DNA of 64,000 nucleotides from an uncultured Litoreibacter sp. (lineage in GTDB: Bacteria; Pseudomonadota; Alphaproteobacteria; Rhodobacterales; Rhodobacteraceae): NCBI RefSeq assembly GCF_947501785.1, contig NZ_CANMXB010000001.1, positions 1,240,001-1,304,000 on the forward strand. The letters are read 5' to 3'. Shown in pieces: positions 34,439-42,971 of the stretch (the first letter of the stretch is position 1; the number at the start of each line of letters is the position of its first letter). The position numbers were made by a program, and so were the translations under genes. The notes under the pieces are model-generated. The model was not told the origin of the DNA and ran no database searches. It saw nothing but the letters and a program-made list of their open reading frames with translations.

Positions 34439-35215
34439 ATGGACGCAATTAAACGCATCTTGTCAGGGCGCTTTGCATTGGGCGCCCTTTCAATCACGCT
34501 GGTGTTGGGCGCCTATCAGCTGATCACGATGCAGCCGGACAACAACCCTGCACTTCTGCCCCCAATTCCCGACATCATCGCCAGCTTTTTCACCAATATC
34601 GAAGCGGGCTCACTACAAGCCGCATTGGGCGCCAGTCTCTACCGCATTTTCCTTGGGTTTTTCATCGGCACGACCTGCGCCCTGATCATTGGCTGTCTGG
34701 TCGGCTGGTACAAAACTGTGGAGTATCTGATCGATCCCTTGATCGAGGCGATCCGCCCTATACCGCCGCTGGCCTACATCCCGATCATCATCATCTGGTT
34801 CGGAATCGAAGAGTTCAGCCGGGTGCTGCTCATTTCCATCGCCTGTTTCATGGTCTGCGTGGTGAATGTCATCGCAGGCATGAAGAACGTCCCGCAAGTC
34901 TACGTGGACGCGGCGTCTACCATGGGGGCCTCGCGGTTCCAGGTGTTTCGCACCGTCGCCATTCCGGCTGCCACGCCCTTTATCATCACGGGATACCGCA
35001 TCGCTTTGGCTGCCGCGTGGACAACACTGGTCGCCGCAGAACTGATAGCAGCACCCAGCGGGCTGGGCTACATGCTTCAGGAAGGCCGCAGGTATTTCCT
35101 GACCGATCAGGTGATGATGATCATCGTCATTATCGGAGCCTGTGCCTTCATCATGGACCGCACATTCCGCGCGATCCAAAAACGCCTGATGGTTTGGTCG
35201 GAGGCGCGTGAATGA
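34439..35215 (+). CDS. ABC transporter permease, SsuC/TauC-like
   Basis: A 258-residue inner-membrane permease with about six helices and the family EAA-type loop (DAASTMGASRFQVFRTVAIPAATPFIITGYR). It pairs with the binding protein 6 bp upstream and the ATPase that overlaps its 3' end by 4 bp. GTG at 34436 and ATG at 34439 are both possible starts. It is the single membrane subunit and presumably forms a homodimer, as in Ssu systems. Confidence 0.93.
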   Translation: MDAIKRILSGRFALGALSITLVLGAYQLITMQPDNNPALLPPIPDIIASFFTNIEAGSLQAALGASLYRIFLGFFIGTTCALIIGCLVGWYKTVEYLIDPLIEAIRPIPPLAYIPIIIIWFGIEEFSRVLLISIACFMVCVVNVIAGMKNVPQVYVDAASTMGASRFQVFRTVAIPAATPFIITGYRIALAAAWTTLVAAELIAAPSGLGYMLQEGRRYFLTDQVMMIIVIIGACAFIMDRTFRAIQKRLMVWSEARE

Positions 35216-35970
35216 TGTCTGAAATCATTGTCGACAACCTGACCCATACCTTTGCAAAAGGCACACCTGAGGCGCTGACCGTGCTGGAAGGGATCAACCT
35301 GACCTTTCCGGCCGGCAGCTTTACATCCATCGTCGGCACGTCTGGATGCGGCAAGTCCACCTTGCTGAAAATGATGGCAGGGCTGTTCGACCCGACGGAT
35401 GGCGAAATGACACTGGACGGGCAAGTCATCAAAGGAACGGACCGAAAGCGCGGCATGGTCTTTCAGCAAGACGCGGTCTTCCCTTGGATGACAGTCGCCA
35501 AGAATATCTCCTACGGGCCGCGTATCCATGGGGCGTCCAAGGCGGATCAGATAGCGGCTGAAGCCAAATGGGTCGAGGCTGTGGGCCTGAAAGGATTTGA
35601 GGACCGGTGGCCACGCGAACTTTCCGGCGGCATGCGCAAACGCGTCGATATCGGACGTGTCTACGCAAATGACCCGGATGTGCTGCTGATGGATGAACCT
35701 TTCGGCGCCTTGGATGCGCAAACCAAGGAAAGACTGCAATCCGATCTTCTGGCCACTTGGAAAGAGACACAAAAGACCATCATCTTTGTCACTCACGATC
35801 TTGAAGAGGCCATCTTCCTGTCAGATCAGATTGTTGTTATGTCGGCGCGTCCCGGGCGGATAAGCCATATCGAGGATGTCAGCCTGCCCCGCCCGCGCAG
35901 TGACGATATGCGCCTTACATCAGAGTTTCTGGATATCAAGCGCAAGCTCTGGAAAATGCTCGACCACTAG
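35212..35970 (+). CDS. ABC transporter ATP-binding protein, SsuB/TauB-like
   Basis: A 252-residue ATPase with Walker A GTSGCGKSTLLKMMAG, signature LSGGMRKRVDIGR and Walker B VLLMDEPFGALD, plus the switch histidine in FVTHDLEEA. The two-base GM variation in the signature (LSGGM) is common in this subfamily. The ATG overlaps the permease stop by 4 bp, with GGAGG upstream. Supplies energy for the SsuA-like uptake system. Confidence 0.95.
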   Translation: MMSEIIVDNLTHTFAKGTPEALTVLEGINLTFPAGSFTSIVGTSGCGKSTLLKMMAGLFDPTDGEMTLDGQVIKGTDRKRGMVFQQDAVFPWMTVAKNISYGPRIHGASKADQIAAEAKWVEAVGLKGFEDRWPRELSGGMRKRVDIGRVYANDPDVLLMDEPFGALDAQTKERLQSDLLATWKETQKTIIFVTHDLEEAIFLSDQIVVMSARPGRISHIEDVSLPRPRSDDMRLTSEFLDIKRKLWKMLDH

Positions 35971-35985
35971 AGGACTTCAAAGGCC

Positions 35986-36816
35986 TTGAATACTTCCAAC
36001 ACCAAGAAACGAACGGCTGGGCGCCCCAGTTTTCAGGCCGTCGAAGGAATGGCCTTCGAGATTTTTCAAAGGCAGTCACAGCATGTTGTTCTGTCGCGCA
36101 CGGCATCATTGCCGCTATGGGAACAGCTCTACCAACACCTCGAAAACCTGATTTTGAGCGACAAGCTGGCTGTCGGCAGCCGCATCCCATCTGAACCGCT
36201 ATTGTGTGATCTGTTTGGAGTATCGAAGGCCGTTGTCCGCCATGCCATTTCTGCACTTGCGTCAAAGGGGCTTGTGGTGAAGTTGCCCCGCAAAGGCATG
36301 TTCGTGTGCGAAAGGCCAAAAGAAAGCGGGTTTGTCACGTCCAACGTCTCGCTGTTCGAAGATATGATGGCGCGCGGAGCCTCAATTGACACGAAGACAT
36401 TCGCCTTCACGACCGAAAAAGCTGACCCGGAAGAACAACAGGGGTTGCTGCTAGGCCCCGATGACGACGTCGTCCGAATTACGCGCCTGTTTCGGGTGGA
36501 TGGCATGCCGATCACCCATTCGGTTATCAGTTTTCCGGCGGCGAAACTCCCGGGCTTCGCGCATAAAGACATCAAGAACCGCTCAATTCTTGCTGCAATC
36601 AAACAGCTCTATGGCCTGAAAGTGGTCCGTGCTGATCGTTGGTTGGATGCGCATATGCCAAATGCTCTGATCTGCGAGCGGATGGAGTTGAACGACCCAA
36701 AGCCTCTGATCCATATTGAATCCATAGGCTACGATCAAAATGGCGAGCGCCTCGAATATTATCAGGCATATTACGACACAGGTGCTGCTAGAATCAGAAT
36801 TTCAGTAGCCGACTAA
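35986..36816 (+). CDS. GntR-family transcriptional regulator with UTRA ligand domain
   Basis: A protein of up to 276 residues. The winged helix is at about 45-110 (LWEQLYQHLENLILSDKLAVGSRIPSEPLLCDLFGVSKAVVRHAISALASKGLV) and the UTRA ligand-binding domain follows (about 125-275). UTRA regulators of the HutC/PhnF type sense the transported or catabolised compound. It is 15 bp after the ABC ATPase, so it is the regulator of this locus and probably binds the paired elements at 33253-33332. The start is uncertain: TTG at 35986 with AAAGG very close, or ATG at 36049. Confidence 0.9.
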   Translation: MNTSNTKKRTAGRPSFQAVEGMAFEIFQRQSQHVVLSRTASLPLWEQLYQHLENLILSDKLAVGSRIPSEPLLCDLFGVSKAVVRHAISALASKGLVVKLPRKGMFVCERPKESGFVTSNVSLFEDMMARGASIDTKTFAFTTEKADPEEQQGLLLGPDDDVVRITRLFRVDGMPITHSVISFPAAKLPGFAHKDIKNRSILAAIKQLYGLKVVRADRWLDAHMPNALICERMELNDPKPLIHIESIGYDQNGERLEYYQAYYDTGAARIRISVAD

Positions 36817-37047
36817 ATGCTGCGCAATCGGGCCGGAAACGCGACTGGATCTTACAAACGCTCCTATAGTTTCAAATGATGTCTTGCTATGCAGGACCCA
36901 TCCGCACGGGTCGTTCGTGCAGACCTCAGCGTCGACCAAGTTGGGCTCAGGGCAGGTAGTCTGCGCCTTTCGGACATAGCCGCCCACTCTTTTGGCTCAT
37001 CCAATGACAGCCTTTGAAATGGCCCTCCCCTATCGTAGCTTCGTAAC

Positions 37048-37404
37048 ATGAACTACGAAAAAAGATCTGTTCAGGACGCGCTGATGCGAGCCTGGTCGCT
37101 CGAAAGTGCGGGCCAATGGACGGCCGAAAACCCGGCCGCCGGTCAGTGTAATGTGACGGCGCTTTTGGTGAGTGAGCTCTTTGGCGGCAGAATATTAGCG
37201 ACCCCGGTGCAAGGCGGCCTTCATTTCTACAACAGTGTTCGAGGCGAAACGATCGATTTCACCGCCCCCCAATTCGAACATCCAATCAACTACGAAGACC
37301 TATCAGCGGAACAAGATGAAGTGCGCTCCGGGATTGCGGAAGGAGAATATGAAGCGTTGAAGAGACGCTTTTTGGAAGAATACCGCGACACAACGGCATT
37401 CTGA
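37048..37404 (+). CDS. YunG-like small protein of unknown function
   Basis: A 118-residue soluble protein. AAGQCNVTALLVSELFGGRILATPVQGGLHFYN and GETIDFTAPQFEH follow the pattern of YunG-like proteins, with a conserved Cys and His that recall small papain-like folds. Catalysis has not been shown for the family. The ribosome-binding site is weak. It converges with the SOD-rhodanese gene, 12 bp apart. Confidence 0.75.
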   Translation: MNYEKRSVQDALMRAWSLESAGQWTAENPAAGQCNVTALLVSELFGGRILATPVQGGLHFYNSVRGETIDFTAPQFEHPINYEDLSAEQDEVRSGIAEGEYEALKRRFLEEYRDTTAF

Positions 37405-37416
37405 CCACCGCGGCGC

Positions 37417-38406
37417 TCAGTATTCCGTCGAAGGAAAGCCCATGGCGCGCCACGCGGTTACGCCACCTTCGAGACTACGTGCGTCAACCCCGGCGGCACG
37501 CAGTTCCTGCGCCACTTTCTGGCTGACCCAGAACCCATACATGCAATAGACGATAACGGGCTTGTCCTTTGGCATTTCATTGACCCATTCGGCGACTTTG
37601 AATGAATCTCGCCAGGCCGTGTCGCTGATCCGCGACGTATACCGCTCACAATCATCGTCGTGGCGCACGTCAAGAACAAGGGGGGCGTCCTCGTCTCTTT
37701 GCATCATGCTTTTGAGCTCGGCGACAGATATCAGTTCAGAGCTTTCTGACGGTTTCGTTTCGTGGTGCGTAGCGCCTTTGGCATGTTGGAGCGCTTCTGC
37801 GACGCGGTCCCAGTGGATATTGTTCAAATACGTCTTCACATAGGCGAGCTGATCGCCGTCGAAGTCCGCGGCATAGACCTGTTCGCGCAAATCCAACGCC
37901 AGTATCGGAACCGAACTGCCGAGTACCAACCGACCATCTTCGGATGCAACGATTTGCAGGCGGTCAAACCGCGCGCACCACGCAAGTGCCACCCATCCTG
38001 ACCTGTCACTTTGCGAGACCGCCATCATTGCGAACTCCGCCTGCCAACCCGCCACATCACCATAGGTTTCGCAGATCGCTTTCTTCAGATCGCCGTCATC
38101 GATGTCTGCGCCGCCATCTTCCGCCAAACCGGCCAAAAACAGTTCTTGAAGCACAACAAGATCGGCAAGTGCGGCCTGCTGACGGACGTAAGAGGCCAGC
38201 TCAGACTTGGGTGAGCCCGAATGCCGGAGCGCGGCTATTTTCGTGTCGATTTCACTCAACGCCCGGATCGTGCCGCCATAGTCCTTCTCGTAATACCGCT
38301 CCAGCATTTCCGGAGTGAAGCCGGAGATTTTATGTGCTTTGAATGGGATGCCTTTGACTAAGTGATCAATGGGCTCTTGGCGTGAAGGGTTCGAAGCATC
38401 GGTCAT
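37417..38406 (-). CDS. Fe/Mn superoxide dismutase-like domain fused to rhodanese, metal site degenerate
   Basis: A 329-residue two-domain protein. Residues ~20-205 have the Fe/Mn SOD fold sequence (GWVALAWCARFDRLQIVAS; VPILALDLREQVYAADF; YVKTYLNNIHWDRVAEAL). At the DxWExxH metal motif it keeps Asp172 but has Gln176 for His, and the N-terminal metal histidines are also missing, so it probably cannot dismutate superoxide. Residues ~225-325 are a rhodanese domain with the active-site loop CMYGFW around Cys288. AAGGGA precedes the ATG at 38406. An in-frame ATG at 38538 with GGAG would add a hydrophobic leader, but no homologue is known to me with it. Confidence 0.88.
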   Translation of the reverse strand: MTDASNPSRQEPIDHLVKGIPFKAHKISGFTPEMLERYYEKDYGGTIRALSEIDTKIAALRHSGSPKSELASYVRQQAALADLVVLQELFLAGLAEDGGADIDDGDLKKAICETYGDVAGWQAEFAMMAVSQSDRSGWVALAWCARFDRLQIVASEDGRLVLGSSVPILALDLREQVYAADFDGDQLAYVKTYLNNIHWDRVAEALQHAKGATHHETKPSESSELISVAELKSMMQRDEDAPLVLDVRHDDDCERYTSRISDTAWRDSFKVAEWVNEMPKDKPVIVYCMYGFWVSQKVAQELRAAGVDARSLEGGVTAWRAMGFPSTEY

Positions 38407-38783
38407 GGGAGTTCCCTTTCTGAAGTCGGTGGTTCGATGAGAGTTAGGTGACGCCTCGTCATGGGACCAGTCGCCACGCGAGCGCCCCAATACTGCCGAG
38501 GCAAGCAAGATCGGAATGGCCAGCATCTTCGCGGCCATTTTGGATTTCTCCGTGAAATTCCGCTGGAACAGAAACTTTCAGATTGGCGGTGCGATACGCA
38601 CCAGGTATCGACTTTCGATCATTGTAGAAGTCGTCGTCGCGAAGCATATCAGGAAAGACGGGACAATCCGGTGTGCCTGCCGCAAGCGTCACAGTCGTTG
38701 CCGAGAATTTTGTATGTGACGCCAAAAAGCATCCTCCATGCGAAAATCATAGAACTGGAAGGATGCAAGATAGGGCTGGCGCC
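38407..38783. other. Unassigned stretch upstream of the SOD-rhodanese gene
   Basis: I see no credible gene. A minus-strand frame of 88 codons (38459-38725) and plus-strand frames overlap here, but none has family-like features. It borders a decayed dehydrogenase fragment, so it may be degraded sequence. Confidence 0.35.
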
Positions 38784-39090
38784 TCACGGGGTTCTTGCGG
38801 GCCCCATATCTTCATTGTTAAAAAGTATCTCGGATGGTGTCAAACCCGCCTTGGTCGGAATACGGACACGTGGTTAGCGGGCCGAGTGATCGTTTGAGAA
38901 TATCCACTGCCCTGCCCGAATGACCAGCCAGCCACGCGTTCGCCGACTTGAAGTTTGGTCACGTCCTGTTCCACGGCGTCCACAATGCCGACCACATCTT
39001 CGCCTGGCGTATATGGGGTCTTTGGGAAGCCTAAAAAAGCCGGCGGCTTAGCAGTCTGGGCTTTGCGGGCTCCCGACGGCCGCGCCCCGC
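38784..39090 (-). pseudogene. Remnant of a medium-chain dehydrogenase/quinone reductase gene
   Basis: On the minus strand one frame reads AFLGFPKTPYTPGEDVVGIVD then AVEQDVTKLQVGERVAGWS, the N-terminal GroES-like core of an MDR/quinone oxidoreductase. It reaches a stop at 38840-38842. A shift of one base restores PTKAGLTPSEILFNNEDMGP, the expected continuation (VPxGLTPxEA type). Both the start and the NADPH domain are missing. Its 5' end overlaps the tail of the DUF1499 gene. Confidence 0.7.
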
Positions 39091-39749
39091 GGTACCTGCT
39101 TCAAAAACATCTCAATCCGCTGTGCGTTCTTTCCGGCGTCCACAAGTCCTTCACGCGACTTGGACCGCATATCGACCCGGGATTTGCCGCCTTGACTTGT
39201 GACTCGCACGATGACGTCATCCACAAAGCGCAGTTGCGCAGTCGTAGCCTCCGCCTCAACGGTCTTGCTGTCGTTATCTTGGCGAGTGATCCGCCAACCA
39301 GGTTGACTTTCAGCAAGATGACAGACCCGCTCGAAGACCTGGTTAGCAGGTTCGTCCAGAATGAGCGGCCGCACACTCGGATAGGCACTGCGAGCTCGTG
39401 ACTTGAAGTGTTCGGGATAGGTCATGTCCCGATTTTCGTTGGCACGGGCACGCAGCGCTGCGCCAAATGCAATTGGATTGTCGAGATCAGTGGCGACGTC
39501 GTTAATGCGTGGATGGCGCAAGTCTTTGATCACCATCATGCAAGCGGTGACAAATGGAAGAGCTGATACAGCCGCAAGGAACCACGAATGCGCCGGTCCA
39601 ATCACCAAGATCGTGACAGCAATGACGAGCCCGCTAAGAGCACCAATCATGCAGATCCCCCAAGCTAACATCGCGGGGCGCAGGCCTACCCGTCCCAATA
39701 TGAGGCCGCAGCCGATTATGAGATAGGGCAACAAAGCAGGAAAAAGCAT
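39048..39749 (-). CDS. DUF1499 domain membrane protein
   Basis: A 233-residue protein with three or four N-terminal membrane segments (residues ~1-85) and a C-terminal DUF1499 region ending SRVDMRSKSREGLVDAGKNAQRIEMFL. DUF1499 proteins are widespread and their function is unknown. GAGAGGCGG precedes the ATG at 39749. Its last codons overlap the decayed MDR fragment, so its C-terminus may have been altered by the rearrangement. Confidence 0.82.
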   Translation of the reverse strand: MLFPALLPYLIIGCGLILGRVGLRPAMLAWGICMIGALSGLVIAVTILVIGPAHSWFLAAVSALPFVTACMMVIKDLRHPRINDVATDLDNPIAFGAALRARANENRDMTYPEHFKSRARSAYPSVRPLILDEPANQVFERVCHLAESQPGWRITRQDNDSKTVEAEATTAQLRFVDDVIVRVTSQGGKSRVDMRSKSREGLVDAGKNAQRIEMFLKQVPRGAAVGSPQSPDC

Positions 39750-39804
39750 GATCCGCCTCTCTGGCAAGAAAAAATATGTGGTGCTGCGAAACCATGCACC
39801 ACGG

Positions 39805-40692
39805 TTATTCGGACAGGCAGTTCGTCAACAGGTCGAACACCAGCCTGATCCGGCGACTGGTGTGCAGCTCACGGTGTGCGACCAGCCAGGTTGGTATTGA
39901 GAAGGGCTCAATTTCGGTCAGCACAGGTTCGAATTCCGGGAACTTTGCCGCGATACGGTCCGTCATAATCGCAATGCCATGTCCCTGGCGCGCAATTTCC
40001 CACTCCACGATTTGAGATCGTGAAACGTATTTGAAATTTTTCTTTGTCAGCACGAGCCCGAGTTTTAGAAGGTGCTCAAGCATGCCCTCAACATCACCAA
40101 AGCTGACAAACTGGTGCTGTGAATGGTCTTCGTCCAGCTTGGGCTGACCGTAACATTCCACGTATTTGGCGACGGCGTAGAAGCGGGCTGGATCTTCGCA
40201 CACAAGTTTCGCGATGAGGTGCGGTTGATCAGGCCGCACATGGCGAATAGCGATGTCAGCCTCACGAACCAGAAGGTCGCTGAGTTGGTTGTCCGCTAGG
40301 ATATCCAGCTCAAGCTGTGGTGCAATCGCCATGAGTTGATCAAGCATTGGCGGCAACACGTAGGATGCGGTCACTTCCGTGGCAGATATGCGGACCAGAC
40401 CTTCGATGGCTTGGGATTGGCCGGAGGCCGTCAGTGACATCAAATTTGCGCCGTCGGCCATGATCCGAACGTGATCGAGAAGGTTCAAACCAATCGGTGT
40501 CAGGGACACTGACCGCCCACTACGTTCAAACAGGGTGACTTCTAAATCCTTCTCCAGAGCCGCAATCTGTCGCGTGATTGTCGGCTGTGTAACGCCCAGA
40601 ACTTCGGCAGCCGCGGAGAGAGACCGTTCTTCCGCAACCGCAAGGAATGACCGGGCTTGGTTCCAGTCGAATGATATGGAGTTCCAATTCAT
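39805..40692 (-). CDS. LysR-family transcriptional regulator
   Basis: A 295-residue protein with a typical LysR winged helix (WNQARSFLAVAEERSLSAAAEVLGVTQPTITRQIAALEKDLEVTLFERSGR) and a two-lobed substrate domain (about residues 95-290). It resembles glycine-cleavage GcvA/ArgP-type regulators in general layout, with no evidence on target. The start at 40692 matches LysR N-termini. It faces a decayed second LysR gene on the plus strand, 136 bp away. Confidence 0.92.
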   Translation of the reverse strand: MNWNSISFDWNQARSFLAVAEERSLSAAAEVLGVTQPTITRQIAALEKDLEVTLFERSGRSVSLTPIGLNLLDHVRIMADGANLMSLTASGQSQAIEGLVRISATEVTASYVLPPMLDQLMAIAPQLELDILADNQLSDLLVREADIAIRHVRPDQPHLIAKLVCEDPARFYAVAKYVECYGQPKLDEDHSQHQFVSFGDVEGMLEHLLKLGLVLTKKNFKYVSRSQIVEWEIARQGHGIAIMTDRIAAKFPEFEPVLTEIEPFSIPTWLVAHRELHTSRRIRLVFDLLTNCLSE

Positions 40693-40828
40693 GAGCTTCG
40701 ATATACCATGCTTTCTTGCATCAAAAACCAACACCTATGCACAGTATGCTGTCGAAAAACGAATAGGTTAATATCGATACTGATGACTGCGACGCAGGGC
40801 TTTTCTGCCGCCCAAGCAACCCGGGGCA

Positions 40829-41272
40829 ATGTCGGCTATGACACTCTTTGGCAGAAAGGTCGCGACGCTACAGTTCGCCGTCTACGGAGCAAAACACATT
40901 TTGCCAGATGACCGAACGGGGCTCCGTTTTGCGGATTGAAACTGGATAGGTGCGGATGAGGCCATGGTCTATCCAGAGGTGAAGTCCTGGATGTCAAAGC
41001 GGGACCTCGATACACGCTGCAAGCACGAAGTAGATAGCGTGCTGGGCATGTACGCCACTGCGCAGGCCGGTCAGGATCTTTGTGTTCTTCCGAGGTCTCT
41101 TGGTGACGCCGCCTCCGCTCAGGTTGGTGTAAGCGCTGACCTGCCAGAGATCGAAACTGACCTCTGGATGGTAACGCATTCCGACTTGAGGAAAACCGCA
41201 CGTGTTCGGGCCTTAATGGATGCACTAGGCGCGTCCATTGCGCCACAGATCGAACAACAAAGCCGAAGTTAG
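40829..41272 (+). pseudogene. Decayed LysR-family gene, 5' truncated with an internal stop
   Basis: The plus-strand frame reads TLFGRKVATLQFAVYGAKHIL then RTGLRFAD, an in-frame TGA, then NWIGADEAMVYPEVKSWM and the C-terminal half of a LysR substrate domain (GMYATAQAGQDLCVLPRSLG; DLWMVTHSDLRKTARVRALMD). A TGG to TGA change would explain the stop. The DNA-binding domain is missing. The downstream frame opens at an ATG at 40964, but the fragment could not bind DNA. Confidence 0.78.
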
Positions 41273-41438
41273 CGGCCGCTCGCAGATGTCGTATGGATGG
41301 GGTCAGCGCGGACGCTTGCTCGTTTGACACAGCCGAGAGTGGCCCGGAAAGTCGCAACGCGGGACGAACCGGACCAGTGCCCCTGTATTGCGAATGTCCT
41401 CTAACGCTTCACTATCAGGGACGACGCTTTGTGAAATG

Positions 41439-41462
41439 GGAGGCGACCCACGGGTCGCCTCC
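41439..41462 (-). terminator. Terminator-like hairpin after the GNAT gene
   Basis: GGAGGCGACC and GGTCGCCTCC form a perfect 10-bp GC-rich stem with a CACG loop, 10 bases beyond the stop of the minus-strand GNAT gene. The following T-run is short. Confidence 0.55.
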
Positions 41463-41471
41463 GCTGCATCA

Positions 41472-41918
41472 CTATGACGCCTTCAGTGCCATCTTGATGA
41501 CCACTTCGCCTGTGGGCTCGTGTTCATATCGACCGGTTTCTACGAAACCATAACGATCATAGAACGGTCGACCCACGGCGTTTTGCTCGAAAACTTCGAC
41601 AGTCAGCGGGCCATGCGATTTGGCGACATGATCTGTCATCGCTCGACCATAACCTTTGCCATGCAAACTCGGATCAAGGAACAAGCCTCCGATCTCGGTT
41701 CCGACCATTGAAATGAAGCCAGCGAGTGCCCCGTCATGCTCAAGCACCCAGGTCTCAGCATTTGGTAGGTAAATGTTACGCATGTCATTGGTGCCTTGCA
41801 CAACAAAGTCCTCAGGCAGAAACGGATGGGCATAGGCATTGGCCCTCTGCCATACGGCGATCACGGCGTCGGTATCTTCAGGTTGATATTGTCTGATCAT
41901 TGGTTTTGGTACTTTCAT
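41472..41918 (-). CDS. GNAT family N-acetyltransferase
   Basis: A 148-residue protein with the acetyl-CoA binding motif LDPSLHGKGYGRAMTDHV and the end motif FYDRYGFVETGRYEHEPTG. It resembles YhbS/PhnO-like small acetyltransferases, possibly acting on amine or aminoalkyl substrates. Start uncertain between 41918 (MKVPKP) and 41900 (MIRQYQPED); the latter fits the domain start. A 10-bp hairpin follows. Confidence 0.88.
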   Translation of the reverse strand: MKVPKPMIRQYQPEDTDAVIAVWQRANAYAHPFLPEDFVVQGTNDMRNIYLPNAETWVLEHDGALAGFISMVGTEIGGLFLDPSLHGKGYGRAMTDHVAKSHGPLTVEVFEQNAVGRPFYDRYGFVETGRYEHEPTGEVVIKMALKAS

Positions 41919-42108
41919 ATCCCAGCCACCGACCTAAGGTCGGGGCATGTTGTCATCTATGTTGAGAAGTCACACAAATCGGGCCGCTGAGCGGCTTGCT
42001 TTCGTGCTGGTTTTTGATGGCCTTTGGGCCATCCGCGTTACAGGGACATAAAATCTCCGAAATGTCCGTGTGCTCTAGCATTGTCGGTCCGACAATTGAA
42101 GAGCGAAC

Positions 42109-42579
42109 CTATCCCCAAGCGTCTCTGACGCTCAGATACTGCGATAGGTTCTCCAGCGTCGGCGCCCACCCATCCTCATGGAAAATCCGGCTCGCCTCAT
42201 CCATCAGCCCATCATGTTCCAGTACCAGCACTGTCTTGTCGCCTCTGGGTGCGAGCGTGATCGTCACGCGGCTCGTCTCATCCCGCCCCTCCCAGGCCCA
42301 GGAAAAGACCAGCTCCCTTGGCGGTTCGATGCGCTGATACCTGCCATAGGCGGTCAGAAAATTTCCCATGTCAGGGGGAGGCCTCAACGGAGCATCACTC
42401 GCGTCCATGACGATGCGAAATGCGCCGCCAATTTTCAGATTGGTCTCGGCTTCAACGGCTTTCATGCCCAAGGGACAGAACCATTGTGTCATGAGGTCGG
42501 CCTTGGTCCACGCATCCCAGACCTCCTCCGGTGAGGCGTTCAGGATACGTGTCTGCAAGACGCTGTGAGCATCGGTCAT
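42109..42579 (-). CDS. SRPBCC/AHSA1 domain protein
   Basis: A 156-residue START-fold protein: RILNASPEEVWDAWTKADLMTQWFCP, FRIVMDASDAPL, GRYQRIEPPRELVFSWAWEGRDETSRVTITLAP and LMDEASRIFHEDGWAPTLENLSQYL. Bacterial members bind small hydrophobic ligands and are often encoded with an ArsR repressor, as here. It is downstream of, and overlaps by 4 bp, the ArsR gene. A palindrome ATTGTCGGTCCGACAAT (42080-42096) follows the stop. Confidence 0.93.
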   Translation of the reverse strand: MTDAHSVLQTRILNASPEEVWDAWTKADLMTQWFCPLGMKAVEAETNLKIGGAFRIVMDASDAPLRPPPDMGNFLTAYGRYQRIEPPRELVFSWAWEGRDETSRVTITLAPRGDKTVLVLEHDGLMDEASRIFHEDGWAPTLENLSQYLSVRDAWG

Positions 42580-42932
42580 TTGCCTGTTTTCTTCCCGTGA
42601 TCGTTGGCCTTGCTTCGCTCAAGAAATTCTCCCAGCCGGTCCAGATTGTCTGACCAGAATTGCCGATAGAAGGACAGCCAATCGAATGCGGCGTGGAGTG
42701 GCTCCACCTCCAAACTGCAAATGTGCTTGCGTCCATCCAGCTTCTTCGAAACCAATCCCGCCGTTTGAAGAACGGACAGATGTTTTGAGAACCCCGCCGG
42801 GGACAGAGCGAACGGCTCGGCCAACTCGCCTACCGTTGCCGGGCCTTCGGCCAGCCTGGCCAGCGTTGCCATCCGCACAGGATCGCTAAGGGCTGAAAAG
42901 GTGCGTACCAAGTCTGGGGTAATCTCTTGCAT
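42576..42932 (-). CDS. ArsR-family winged-helix regulator
   Basis: A 118-residue protein with RTFSALSDPVRMATLARLAEGPATVGELAEPFALSPAGFSKHLSVLQTAGLVSKKLDGRKHICSLE. No metal-binding CxC motif is visible in the recognition helix region, which fits the non-metal ArsR branch paired with AHSA1 proteins. Its stop overlaps the AHSA1 start (ATGA). It probably autoregulates this two-gene operon. Confidence 0.93.
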   Translation of the reverse strand: MQEITPDLVRTFSALSDPVRMATLARLAEGPATVGELAEPFALSPAGFSKHLSVLQTAGLVSKKLDGRKHICSLEVEPLHAAFDWLSFYRQFWSDNLDRLGEFLERSKANDHGKKTGK

Positions 42933-42971
42933 CTACATTCTCATTGGCTGCGGGATTGGAATAGTAGAAGG

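Noticed and set aside
36817-37047. Short minus-strand frames between the GntR and YunG-like genes
   Set aside because: They read as low-complexity translations without start sites or domains; the region is probably promoter sequence.
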